Part shown: piece after piece, positions 32,672-41,345 of the stretch
How positions within the stretch are numbered: the stretch's first letter is position 1
How the letters are laid out: each line of letters starts with the position of its first letter
From: Deltaproteobacteria bacterium
Lineage (GTDB): Bacteria > Myxococcota > JACRCW01
DNA length: 41,367 bases
NCBI GenBank assembly: GCA_016218805.1
Contig: JACRCW010000012.1
Location: forward strand, 1 to 41,367
Reading direction: 5' to 3'
Notes under the pieces: model-generated
The model's database searches: none
Told to the model about the DNA's origin: nothing
Seen by the model: only the letters and a program-made list of their open reading frames with translations
Translations under genes and position numbers: made by a program

Positions 32672-33955
32672 TCAGCGGTGGAACCCGCGCGCGCGCGGCG
32701 GGGGCGGCGGCTCCGGACTCACGGTGGGGACGCACGCCCCGCCGTCAGCGTCCACGCCACCGCCGCGGCAGTTGCAGTCACACGGCGGACAGGTGGCGCC
32801 CGGTTCACACGCCGGGCACGCGCACGCGCAGTCCGTCCCGCCGCCGCCGCCGGATCCGCCGTCCCAGTCCGGATCCACGGGGAAGGCACGCTGGCAGACG
32901 CCGCTGCGGCAGTCTGAGGTGCCGCCATCCGGGTCCACCCAGCACGGCATGCCCAGCCCGTACCACTGGCAGAGGTTGGCCGTGTCCGCCACGCACGTGG
33001 TGGCCTCCAGGTGGGCGTAGCACGGGTCGGGCGCCATGCCGCCGTCTTCGGCGGGGCAGGCGCAGTCACACGGCGGGCAGGTGGTGCCGGCCTCGCACGC
33101 CGGGCAGGCGCAGGTGCACGCCGTCCCGCCGGAACCGGCGCTCCCACCGCCCGTCCCGCCGCTGCCGGTGGAACCACCGCCGGTGGAGCCGCCTCCCGCG
33201 GATCCTTCTGACGAGCAGCCGCACGCGCACGGCGGGCACGACGTCCCCGGCGCGCAGTCCGGGCAGTTGCAGGTGCAGGTGGCGTCGCCCGCGCAGGTGG
33301 TACCTGGCTCGGAGATGCAGGTGCAGCCGCAGGGCGGGCATTCCTCGCCGGGGGCGCAGTCCGGGCACGCACACGTGCACGTCCCGCCGCCGCCGCCCCC
33401 ACCACCGCTGCCGCCGCCGCCGCTGCCGCCACAGGCGCATTCGCACGGCGGGCAGTCACCGCCAACCGGGCAGGCCATGGGACAGGCGCACTGGCACTCC
33501 GATCCGCCCGGGTTGGCGTAGCAGGAGCCGGTGGCGCACGTGGTGGAACCGGGGGCGCAGGCCATCCCGTACGCCGCCCACGCGCAGGTGTTGGCCGTGT
33601 CCGCGGTGCAGGAGGTCTCGTCGCCGTGGGCGGCGCACGGGTCCGGCGTGCGGCACACGCCTGCCGGACAGTCCGTACAGGCCGCGTCGGTGGCCACCCA
33701 CTCGCAGGAGGCCGTGGTGCAGTCCGTTTCTGCGCGGTTGTCCGAGCAGGGGTCCATGCTGTTGTAGGTGGCCACGCCCGCGCGCGCCGTCCCGGATGAC
33801 CCGCCCGAGGATGACGAACCCGTCCCGCCCGAGGATGACGACGAGCTGGCGCCACCCGTGGAAGAGGATGAGGAAGAAGAAGAACCGTTCCCGCCCACAC
33901 AGCCCGCCAGGCTGGCAGCCGCGAGCGAAAACCCGAACCATATGGAAATGCGCAT
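32672..33955 (-). CDS. Cysteine-repeat lipoprotein with serine tract
   Basis: A 427-residue protein from ATG 33955 (GGAGG 5 nt upstream). The signal ends in SLAGC (lipidated C19), followed by an approximately 45-residue Ser/Gly linker. Three related modules (DPC...C...C.W...C, for example DPCAAHGDETSCTADTANTC) alternate with five copies of an eight-cysteine block of pattern CxCxCPxCxPGxxCPPCxCxC, such as TCTCACPDCAPGEECPPC. Gly-rich spacers separate the blocks. In all, about 65 cysteines. Possible roles are metal binding, an extracellular disulfide-stabilised stalk or adhesion. No known family was recognised. Genes on both sides are transcribed leftward too, but it has its own 92-bp leader. 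Confidence 0.75.
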   Translation of the reverse strand: MRISIWFGFSLAAASLAGCVGGNGSSSSSSSSTGGASSSSSSGGTGSSSSGGSSGTARAGVATYNSMDPCSDNRAETDCTTASCEWVATDAACTDCPAGVCRTPDPCAAHGDETSCTADTANTCAWAAYGMACAPGSTTCATGSCYANPGGSECQCACPMACPVGGDCPPCECACGGSGGGGSGGGGGGGGTCTCACPDCAPGEECPPCGCTCISEPGTTCAGDATCTCNCPDCAPGTSCPPCACGCSSEGSAGGGSTGGGSTGSGGTGGGSAGSGGTACTCACPACEAGTTCPPCDCACPAEDGGMAPDPCYAHLEATTCVADTANLCQWYGLGMPCWVDPDGGTSDCRSGVCQRAFPVDPDWDGGSGGGGGTDCACACPACEPGATCPPCDCNCRGGGVDADGGACVPTVSPEPPPPPRARGFHR

Positions 33956-34047
33956 GCCCACCTCCCGAACCGGGCTCCACACCCGGGCCGCGCAGCCTAG
34001 CGCACGCCAAGGGGCCCGACGATCCCATGCCTGCGCTGGACGTGACG

Positions 34048-35409
<1,362 letters not shown>

Positions 35410-35468
35410 GGCGTTGTTCTCCTGCGCTGCGTCTTAACGGGTGGGGGGGAAAGGGCACAAGGTGGCGG

Positions 35469-36443
35469 TCAGTAGGCGTGCAGCTCGCGGGCGGCCTTCA
35501 CCACGTCGTCCACCTGGGGGAGGAAGAACTTCTCCAGCGTGGGCGCGTACGGCACGGGAATGTCCGGCGGCGCCAGGCGGCGCACCGGGGCGTCCAGGTA
35601 CTCAAACGCCTCCTCGTTGATGATGGCGGTGATCTCACCCGCGGGCCCGCCGGTGAGCGTGGCCTCGTGCAGCACCAGCACCTTGTTGGTGCGCTTCACG
35701 CTCTCCGCAATGGCCGCGCGGTCCAGCGGCAGCAGCGTGCGCAGGTCCAACACCTCCACGTTGATGCCCTCCCCGGCCAACACCTCCGCCGCGTCCGTGG
35801 CCACCCAGCGCATGGCGCCGTACGTGATGATGGACAGGTCCTTACCCGCCCGCGCCACCGCCGCCTTCCCAATGGGCACCACCCAGTCCCCGTCGGGGAT
35901 GTCCTCCTTCACGCGCCTGTAGAGGAACTTGTGCTCCAGGTAGATGACCGGGTCGTCGTCCCGGATGGCGGCCTTGATGAGCCCCTTGGCGTCAATGGCC
36001 GTGGATGGCGCCACGATCTTCAGGCCCGGCGCGTTGAGGTACGCGCTCTCCGGGTTCTGGCTGTGGAACGGGCCGCCGCTGACGCCACCGCCGCACGGTC
36101 CGCGGATCACCATGGGCACGCCCACGCCCCAGCGGTACCGGCTCTTGGCCGCGTAGTTGACGATGATGTCGTGCGCGCACGCCATGAAGTCAATGAACTG
36201 CATTTCCGCCACGGGCCGCATCCCCATGAACGCGCTGCCTATGGCCGCACCGATGATGGCGCTCTCACTGATGGGGGTGTCCACAATGCGGTCCGGACCG
36301 AACTCATCCAGGAAACCCTTGGTCACGCGGAACGCGCCGCCGTACGTGCCCACGTCCTCACCCAGGATGAACACGCTGCCGTCCCGCTGCATCTCCTCAC
36401 GGAGACCGGCGCTCAGCGCCTCAATATACGTCATCACCGCCAT
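35469..36443 (-). CDS. 2-oxoacid dehydrogenase E1 beta subunit
   Basis: A 324-residue TPP-enzyme subunit that pairs with E1 alpha for decarboxylation. ATG 36443 (MAVMTYIEALSAGL) has GAGAGG 8 nt upstream. It shows the beta-subunit signatures VFILGEDVGTYGGAFRVT, DTPISESAIIGAAIGSAFMG, and PVAEMQFIDFM, plus the C-terminal transketolase strand (LSIITYGAMRWVATDA, then VEVLDLRTLLPLD). It is 12 bp after the divergent E1alpha and 59 bp before E2. AcoB, BkdB and PdhB cannot be told apart here. Confidence 0.95.
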   Translation of the reverse strand: MAVMTYIEALSAGLREEMQRDGSVFILGEDVGTYGGAFRVTKGFLDEFGPDRIVDTPISESAIIGAAIGSAFMGMRPVAEMQFIDFMACAHDIIVNYAAKSRYRWGVGVPMVIRGPCGGGVSGGPFHSQNPESAYLNAPGLKIVAPSTAIDAKGLIKAAIRDDDPVIYLEHKFLYRRVKEDIPDGDWVVPIGKAAVARAGKDLSIITYGAMRWVATDAAEVLAGEGINVEVLDLRTLLPLDRAAIAESVKRTNKVLVLHEATLTGGPAGEITAIINEEAFEYLDAPVRRLAPPDIPVPYAPTLEKFFLPQVDDVVKAARELHAY

Positions 36444-36455
36444 GGTCCGTTCCTC

Positions 36456-37433
36456 TCAGTCCGCGTACACGCGGCGCCGCAGCGCGGCCGAGTGCACCAC
36501 CGGCAGCGCCTCCGTGTGCGCCACCGCCTCATCCACCTGCTGCCGCGCGCGCGCCGCCGCGGCCTCCAGCTCCGTGCGCGCCACGCCCAGCTCAACCAGG
36601 CGCGCCTCCAGCCGCGGCAGCACGTCCACCGCGTCGCGCGGGATGGTCTCCTCCATCAGCTCCGCCGTGGTGAACCCGCCCAATCGCGGCGTGCGGCACT
36701 CCAGCAGCGTGGCCCCGCCGCCATCACGCGCACGCTGCACCGCCTCGCGCGCCGCCAACCACACCGCCTCCACGTCCGTGCCGTCCACGCTCTTCCACGG
36801 CAGCCCGTACGCCTCACCGCGGGAGCCCAGCTCCACCACGGGGGACGTCTCCGCCACCGGCTGGCTGAACGCCATCCCGTTGTTGTTGCACACCAGCACG
36901 TAGGGCAGCCCGTGCGCCGCGGACAGGTTGAACACCTCGTGCGCCGTGCCCGTGCCCATCACCCCGTCCCCAAAGAACCCCATGGCCACGCGCGGCTGCC
37001 GCCGCAGCTTGAACGCCATGGCAATGCCGGCGCCCACCGCCAGGTTGCTCGCCGTGCTCCCCAGTGACGGCGTGGTGCGCGACACCACACTCCCCAACGC
37101 GCCCCCATTCACCGCGCCGGCAAAGTGCGCAAACACCTCCGCCAACGGCATCCCCCGGCACAGGTGCACGCCCAGCTCGCGCGGTGTGGGGCTCGCCCAG
37201 TCCTCGTCAGTCAGGTGCGCCACCGTGGCCACGCTCACCGCTTCCTGCCCGCGCGACGGGTGCAGCGTGCCCGTCCACCGCCCGCCAGAACGCAGCCGCG
37301 CCATGAGGCGCTCCTCGGCGGTGCGCACCAGCACCATCCGCCCGTGCAGCGCGCGCAGCGTCTCCATGCCCACCGCGGAGGCCACCGCGCCCCCACCGCC
37401 ACGCCCCACCTTCGCCAGGGCTGACCTCGCCAT
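36456..37433 (-). CDS. Second, divergent E1 alpha subunit
   Basis: A 325-residue TPP-dependent E1alpha homologue, translated from ATG 37433 with GAGGAGGG 5 nt upstream, 11 nt after the canonical E1alpha stop. It keeps the TPP motif (GDG 155-157, NNN 183-185) and HPSRGQEA at the substrate-side His. It lacks the usual regulatory/active-site loop RxRGHxxxD, reading TPRLGGFTTAEL (248-259) instead. The N-terminus is a Gly-rich leader with no lipoyl or E2 contact motif evident. It could be an alternative alpha with another acyl specificity, a heteromeric partner in the same complex, or a partly degenerate copy. Confidence 0.9.
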   Translation of the reverse strand: MARSALAKVGRGGGGAVASAVGMETLRALHGRMVLVRTAEERLMARLRSGGRWTGTLHPSRGQEAVSVATVAHLTDEDWASPTPRELGVHLCRGMPLAEVFAHFAGAVNGGALGSVVSRTTPSLGSTASNLAVGAGIAMAFKLRRQPRVAMGFFGDGVMGTGTAHEVFNLSAAHGLPYVLVCNNNGMAFSQPVAETSPVVELGSRGEAYGLPWKSVDGTDVEAVWLAAREAVQRARDGGGATLLECRTPRLGGFTTAELMEETIPRDAVDVLPRLEARLVELGVARTELEAAAARARQQVDEAVAHTEALPVVHSAALRRRVYAD

Positions 37434-37444
37434 GAACACCCTCC

Positions 37445-38479
37445 TCACATCGGCGGTACGGCGGGGCGCTTCTCCCCGGCGTACACGCCTCCCATTGCGC
37501 TTTCGCCGCGCGGCTGCGGCATGGGCAGCACCTTGTCCACGCACTCCGTCAGCAGCCCCTGGATCTGCGCGCGCATCTCGTCGCGCTCCGCGCGCGTGGG
37601 CGCGTTTGGCAGCGTGTCCAGTTGCGCTTCGTACCGGGCCAGCGGGTCCTGCTGCTTCCACCGCTCCACCAGCTCCCGCGGGACGTAACCCGCGTCGTCA
37701 TGCTCGGCGTGGCCGCGGATGCGGAAGGTCACCGCCTCCATAATCACCGGGCCCTCACCACGCTGGCACATGGCGCGCGCACGCCGCGTGGCCCACAGCG
37801 CCTCCAGCACGTCATTCCCGTCAAAACGGATGCCCGGACACCCGTACGCGCGCGCCTTCAGCACAAACTGGCTGATGGGCGTCTCGCGGTGATTGGGCGT
37901 GGAATACGAATACCCGTTGTTTTCAATGATGCACACAAACGGCAGCTTCTTCACCGCCGCCAGGTTCATGCCTTCATGGAAGTAGCCGTTGGTCTGGCCG
38001 CCGTCCCCAATCCACGTGAACGCCACCTGGTCCGGCCGCTTCTGCAGCTTGATGGCCAGCGCCGTGCCCACCATCACCTCCAGCAGCGCGCCCAGCATGC
38101 TGGTGGTGATGACAATCCCCTTGGAGAGGTCGCCAAAGTGCGTGTTGACGTCGCGCCCCATCGTCGGGCCGGACGCCTTGGCCATGTACTGCGCCATGAT
38201 GTCCTGCGGAGACACGCCGCGGACCATGAACACGCCCAGGTTGCGGATCATGGGCCCAACAAGATCCTGCTTCAGCGTGGCGTACCCCGTCCCCACGCTG
38301 GTGGCCTCCTGCCCCAGCGACCGGTACAGCCCGCCGACGATCTGCCCCTGCCGGTAGAGCACCGTCAGGCGCTCCTCCAGCAGCCGGTTCAGGTTCATGA
38401 ACCAGTACAGATCGCGCAGTTCCTGCGACGAGAAGGCAAGCGGGTCGTACGGCTTCTGGCCGGCCGTGGGTTCGGCCAT
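37445..38479 (-). CDS. 2-oxoacid dehydrogenase E1 alpha subunit
   Basis: A 344-residue TPP-binding subunit. GDG (158-160), the intervening helix and NN (187-188, ENNGYSYSTP) form the TPP site. The active-site/phosphorylation loop is intact (FRIRGHAEHDDAGY, 252-265), as is the substrate motif YRSLGQEA (52-59). ATG 38479 has CGGAG 8 nt upstream. It is the first gene of the four-gene operon E1alpha, second E1alpha, E1beta, E2. AcoA, BkdA1 and PdhA subclasses cannot be separated from sequence here. Confidence 0.95.
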   Translation of the reverse strand: MAEPTAGQKPYDPLAFSSQELRDLYWFMNLNRLLEERLTVLYRQGQIVGGLYRSLGQEATSVGTGYATLKQDLVGPMIRNLGVFMVRGVSPQDIMAQYMAKASGPTMGRDVNTHFGDLSKGIVITTSMLGALLEVMVGTALAIKLQKRPDQVAFTWIGDGGQTNGYFHEGMNLAAVKKLPFVCIIENNGYSYSTPNHRETPISQFVLKARAYGCPGIRFDGNDVLEALWATRRARAMCQRGEGPVIMEAVTFRIRGHAEHDDAGYVPRELVERWKQQDPLARYEAQLDTLPNAPTRAERDEMRAQIQGLLTECVDKVLPMPQPRGESAMGGVYAGEKRPAVPPM

Positions 38480-38514
38480 GCGGGGCTCCGTGGGGGGTTG
38501 AAAGGCGCGGGCGG

Positions 38515-38541
38515 TCTATAGGGCGGCACCTGTCCGTGCAA
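38515..38541 (-). promoter_or_regulatory. Likely promoter of the dehydrogenase operon
   Basis: On the minus strand TATAGA (38520-38515) is a strong -10, about 30 nt before the E1alpha ATG. The best -35, TTGCAC (38541-38536), leaves only 15 bp, shorter than usual, so an activator or another -35 may be used. A 7-bp hairpin, GACCGGC-N6-GCCGGTC, lies just upstream at 38546-38565. Confidence 0.45.
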
Positions 38542-38565
38542 GTAGGACCGGCTTCTGTGCCGGTC

Positions 38566-38772
38566 GCCGGCCCGGGTGACTCCACCACCTCTTGGGACGC
38601 GCCCTGCACCCATTGACGGGCTGCGTCGTGTCCTGCGCCTTTGCACCCGCAGCCCCTTCCCGCCGCTCAACCACCGCCTCGTTTGCTGCGGTCCACCGCC
38701 GGTCGTCGCCTTCATCCGCCACGGCGGCCGTCACACCCCGGCGCACCACTCCCGCCATAATCACGTGATTTG
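38566..38772. other. Intergenic stretch with no convincing gene
   Basis: The dehydrogenase operon and the hybrid kinase are 490 bp apart. In this part, short ORFs on both strands have no ribosome site, no domain and no codon bias, and are read as chance. The remainder of the gap holds the palindromes and promoter listed separately. Confidence 0.5.
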
Positions 38773-38794
38773 TGTGTCTCACGAATGAGACACA
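38773..38794. promoter_or_regulatory. Perfect 9-bp inverted repeat upstream of the kinase
   Basis: TGTGTCTCA and TGAGACACA flank CGAA. It lies 37 bp before the -35 of the kinase promoter, at a typical activator distance, in a locally AT-richer stretch. It could also fold as a small hairpin. Confidence 0.6.
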
Positions 38795-38816
38795 TTCAAC
38801 ATCTCTCTCTCAACCG

Positions 38817-38828
38817 GAGAATATTCTC
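38817..38828. promoter_or_regulatory. Perfect 12-bp palindrome adjoining the -35
   Basis: GAGAATATTCTC is self-complementary and ends two bases before TTGACG. It is a plausible operator for a dimeric regulator acting on the kinase promoter. Confidence 0.55.
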
Positions 38829-38830
38829 AA

Positions 38831-38859
38831 TTGACGGACCACCCGTCACGGCCTACGGC
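38831..38859 (+). promoter_or_regulatory. Promoter of the hybrid histidine kinase
   Basis: TTGACG (38831-38836), a 17-bp spacer and TACGGC (38854-38859) predict a leader of about 100 nt. The leader contains a perfect 14-bp palindrome, CCGACGCGCGTCGG (38887-38900). Confidence 0.45.
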
Positions 38860-38925
38860 GTAAGGGCGACAAATCCGCCGCATACTCCGACGCGCGTCGG
38901 CGCGGCGCTTGGGTGGGAGAACAAC

Positions 38926-38973
38926 ATGCCCCGGCACTTGAGCCCCCTGGCTCACAAGGATGATCGGCCGTGA
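38926..38973 (+). CDS. 15-residue leader peptide coupled to the kinase
   Basis: MPRHLSPLAHKDDRP, with ATG 38926 and GGGAG 7 nt upstream. Its TGA overlaps the kinase GTG by 4 bp (GTGA at 38970-38973). As the kinase has only a poor ribosome site (AAGGA, 10 nt away), translation of this short ORF may deliver ribosomes to it. There is no attenuator-like codon run, so it is probably a coupling device and not a sensor. Confidence 0.45.
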   Translation: MPRHLSPLAHKDDRP

Positions 38974-40127
38974 CCGCGCCGCCCGACGATGCCGCGGAGC
39001 CGGAAGAAGAACCGCTGTGCAAAGACGCCGTGTGCCGCCTGGCGGCGCGCGCCGCGCATGACCTCAACAACCTGCTCAGCGTCATCCTCGGACAGACGGA
39101 ACTGGCGGCCCTTGGGTTGGCGCCCGGTCACCCAGCGCACCACCAGCTCAGCCAGGTGCGTGACGCCACGCTCCGGTGCACGCGCGTCACCAACGACCTC
39201 GCGGCGCTGGCCCGGTCCCCCCGCGTGCTGGACATCAACGCCACGGTGGACAGCCTCCTCCCAGGCCTCCGTAGCCTGGTTGGCGACGACGTGGCCCTGG
39301 CGTGGCTCCCCGGCACACGCGTCCGCCCGGTCAGACTGGACCCTGCGCAACTGGCGCAGGTCATGATGGGACTCTGCTCCCATGCGAAGAAAGCCTCCCT
39401 ATCCGGAGGTCAACTCACGCTGGAGACGCGCAACGCTTCTCTGGCGCGGACGCTCTCCGCCGTGCCGGACGCGGTTCCTCCCGGGGAATACGCCGTTCTC
39501 TCCATCCGCGACACCGGGCGCGGCATCCGTGCGGAGGAATTGCCCGGATTGTTTGAACCCGCATTTACATTGGAAGCACCGGCCGACCACGCGGGCCCTG
39601 GACTGCCCACGGTCTATGCCGTCCTCAAGCAGAATGACGCCTTTCTCCAGGTCAGCAGCGCACCCGGCGCGGGGAACACCGTCTCCATCTATTTCCGGGC
39701 CAGCCCGGCGGCGGTTGAGTTCCCTCCCGGGGCGGCGGAGCACCGGGTTGCGCGCGGTCATGGGACCCTGCTGCTCGTTGATGACGAGCCGGCGATTCTC
39801 GCGGCGAGCAAACTGGTGCTGGAACAACTGGGCTACACGGTCCTGGCAGCCGGCACGCCGGAGCTGGCCATGGCGCTGGCGGCGCAGCACGCCGGTGACA
39901 TTCACCTGTTGGTCACCGATTTCCGGTTGCCCGGAATGAATGGAGGCGAACTGGCTGCGCAGCTGCGCACCTCCCGCCCGGAACTGCGGTGCGTCATCAT
40001 GTCCGGACTTCCGTCCGGCGTCGTCGGCCAAGCGGGAGGTGACGCGGGGGGCAGGGTGCTGGAGAAGCCGTTCACCCGGGAAACGTTGGCGGCCGCCGTC
40101 CGCGAAGCGTTGGCAGCGCGGCGCTAG
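38970..40127 (+). CDS. Hybrid histidine kinase without sensor domain, degenerate N-box
   Basis: A 385-residue cytoplasmic protein starting at GTG 38970. An 18-residue acidic N-terminus leads directly into the dimerisation/His box (AHDLNNLLSVILGQ, H30). The HATPase shows DTGRGI (G1), LFEPAF (F box) and a modified G2 (GPGLPTVYAVLKQ). The N-box NxxxNAxDA reads GLCSHAKKAS, with the Mg-binding Asn replaced by His, so ATP use may be impaired. A C-terminal receiver has the acidic pair (VDDEP), the phospho-Asp in TDFRLPG (D317) and EKPF (K366). There is no PAS, HAMP or membrane segment, so it may act as a phosphorelay node with another kinase (inference). Confidence 0.88.
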   Translation: MTAPPDDAAEPEEEPLCKDAVCRLAARAAHDLNNLLSVILGQTELAALGLAPGHPAHHQLSQVRDATLRCTRVTNDLAALARSPRVLDINATVDSLLPGLRSLVGDDVALAWLPGTRVRPVRLDPAQLAQVMMGLCSHAKKASLSGGQLTLETRNASLARTLSAVPDAVPPGEYAVLSIRDTGRGIRAEELPGLFEPAFTLEAPADHAGPGLPTVYAVLKQNDAFLQVSSAPGAGNTVSIYFRASPAAVEFPPGAAEHRVARGHGTLLLVDDEPAILAASKLVLEQLGYTVLAAGTPELAMALAAQHAGDIHLLVTDFRLPGMNGGELAAQLRTSRPELRCVIMSGLPSGVVGQAGGDAGGRVLEKPFTRETLAAAVREALAARR

Positions 40128-40390
40128 CTGACCCACCCGGCGCCGTCCACGGTGGATAGGGACCCATGCCCGCAACGGCGCGCGCGCGCCGCGGCCGGCA
40201 AGAGGGTTCAATTGTCTGTGATTTCGGCAGGACGGTGGAAGTCGCGCATTCGCGCTTGACTTGGTTACCTGACGGAACATTTGACGCAAGAACACGCAAA
40301 TTACCCCCCGATCGGGGGGTTTCCTTGGAGACCGTTCTGTGCGTGTCGCAGGGGATGGGGAATAGGGTGGATTGAAATCCAACTTAATCA
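40128..40390. other. Lower-GC intergenic stretch with no convincing gene
   Basis: Apart from the hairpin, this stretch between the kinase and the right-end genes shows no supported ORF. Two TTGACT/TTGACG hexamers (about 40256 and 40281) lack good -10 partners. Confidence 0.4.
40303..40323. terminator. Palindromic terminator-like hairpin with short T run
   Basis: ACCCCCCGATCGGGGGGT is an exact 18-bp palindrome followed by TTCC. It lies 176 bp after the kinase stop, far for a simple terminator but the only candidate in the gap. It is followed by a lower-GC stretch. Confidence 0.55.
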
Positions 40391-40420
40391 TTGACAGAGA
40401 AGCCGCCGGTCCCGTAGATA
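40391..40420 (+). promoter_or_regulatory. Promoter upstream of the right-end gene
   Basis: A consensus TTGACA (40391-40396), an 18-bp spacer and TAGATA (40415-40420) predict a start about 165 nt before ATG 40591. The long leader includes a possible 34-codon ORF. Confidence 0.5.
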
Positions 40421-40446
40421 GGCCGGCATCAGCCCCGGGGGGTCCC

Positions 40447-40551
40447 GTGAGCCACGTTGTAGACCAGTTCGGCAGGAGCACCGAGGCACTCGCCCCGGCG
40501 CGCGCGGGTGGCAACTGGGGTTTGGCAGCCGCTGCATTGCCAACAGATTAG
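40447..40551 (+). CDS. Possible 34-residue leader ORF
   Basis: GTG 40447 to TAG 40551 encodes VSHVVDQFGRSTEALAPARA and 14 further residues. It follows GGGGGG closely and lies between the predicted promoter and the next gene. No homologue was recognised; it could be chance. Confidence 0.2.
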   Translation: MSHVVDQFGRSTEALAPARAGGNWGLAAAALPTD

Positions 40552-40590
40552 ACGCGCCGCCCCCGAGCCCGAGCCGGGGAAGGAGATGAC

Positions 40591-41268
40591 ATGGCCAAGG
40601 ACGAAGCATTCAATGACAACGTCACGCGGCTCACCCGGGTCGCGGAGCAGATCCTTGATGACCCAGAACTCCTCGAGGGCTACCTCGATGTCGGCGGCCT
40701 CAAGGAGGACCTGGAGAACATCAAGGGCCACGGCGTGGACGCGGCGGCCGCCAACCAGGGACATAGCCAGAAGCGCGGTGACGGGAAAGGCGCCACCACC
40801 GAAGCACTGATGGCGTTCCTGCAACTGCAGAAGGACTACGCGGACGTGATGAGCATCGTGCAGGCGGTCCACGGTGATCTCAAGGAAGCCGGGGCTTCCC
40901 AGTCAATGCTCGCCCGCGTCCAGGCCATCCTGGAGGATGAGACCCAGACTACGCTCACCAACCAGGGCAACGACGGAAAACGCTCCGCCCGCAAGGTGCG
41001 CGCGCACGACACCATCCGCGCTGAGATTGAGAAGGACGGCAAAGCACTCCTCGCATTCACCGAGATCCACGAGCGGCTCCTCAAACGCCGTGTTCCGCTG
41101 GAGCGAATGAAGAAGCTTGCTTCGGATGCCGAGGACCTTGACGGGAAGCTCGGCGTCCGCCTGATCAAGAAGGGCGCCGCCAAGACCGCCACCGCGGAGG
41201 AGAGGGAAGCTGTGGCAAAGCAAAAGGGTTCTCCTGACAATTGGGTGAGGCACGTCGTGGCTCCGTAG
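40591..41268 (+). CDS. Charged all-helical protein, unknown function
   Basis: A 225-residue protein from ATG 40591 with an excellent SD (AAGGAGA, 6 nt). It is predominantly helical and rich in Lys, Glu, Asp and Ala: helix blocks at about 1-30, 66-120 (TTEALMAFLQLQKDYADVM), 135-180 and 185-215 (AEDLDGKLGVRLIKKG). There is no signal peptide, Cys or known motif. Two internal Asn-Gln-Gly segments (ANQGHSQKRGDGKGA and TNQGNDGKRSARK) resemble each other and may mark a duplicated half of about 70 residues. Codon use is less GC-rich than in neighbours, so horizontal origin is possible. Confidence 0.7.
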   Translation: MAKDEAFNDNVTRLTRVAEQILDDPELLEGYLDVGGLKEDLENIKGHGVDAAAANQGHSQKRGDGKGATTEALMAFLQLQKDYADVMSIVQAVHGDLKEAGASQSMLARVQAILEDETQTTLTNQGNDGKRSARKVRAHDTIRAEIEKDGKALLAFTEIHERLLKRRVPLERMKKLASDAEDLDGKLGVRLIKKGAAKTATAEEREAVAKQKGSPDNWVRHVVAP

Positions 41269-41290
41269 TGAGATATCATGCAGGAACCGG

Positions 41291-41320
41291 GGTCTTGTGG
41301 ACTGATTGGAGAACAAGACC
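41291..41320. other. 8-bp inverted repeat between the last two genes
   Basis: GGTCTTGT (41291-41298) and ACAAGACC (41313-41320) pair across a 14-nt loop. It begins 22 nt after the stop of the helical protein; no T tract follows. A direct repeat of ATATCATGCA-like sequence flanks it (41272 and 41335). Confidence 0.45.
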
Positions 41321-41345
41321 AGAGCAGCAGAGGAATATCATTGCA

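Noticed and set aside
38516..38782. An 88-codon minus-strand ORF between the dehydrogenase operon and the kinase
   Set aside because: No ribosome site, no recognisable domain, and it runs through the palindromes and hairpin of the control region.
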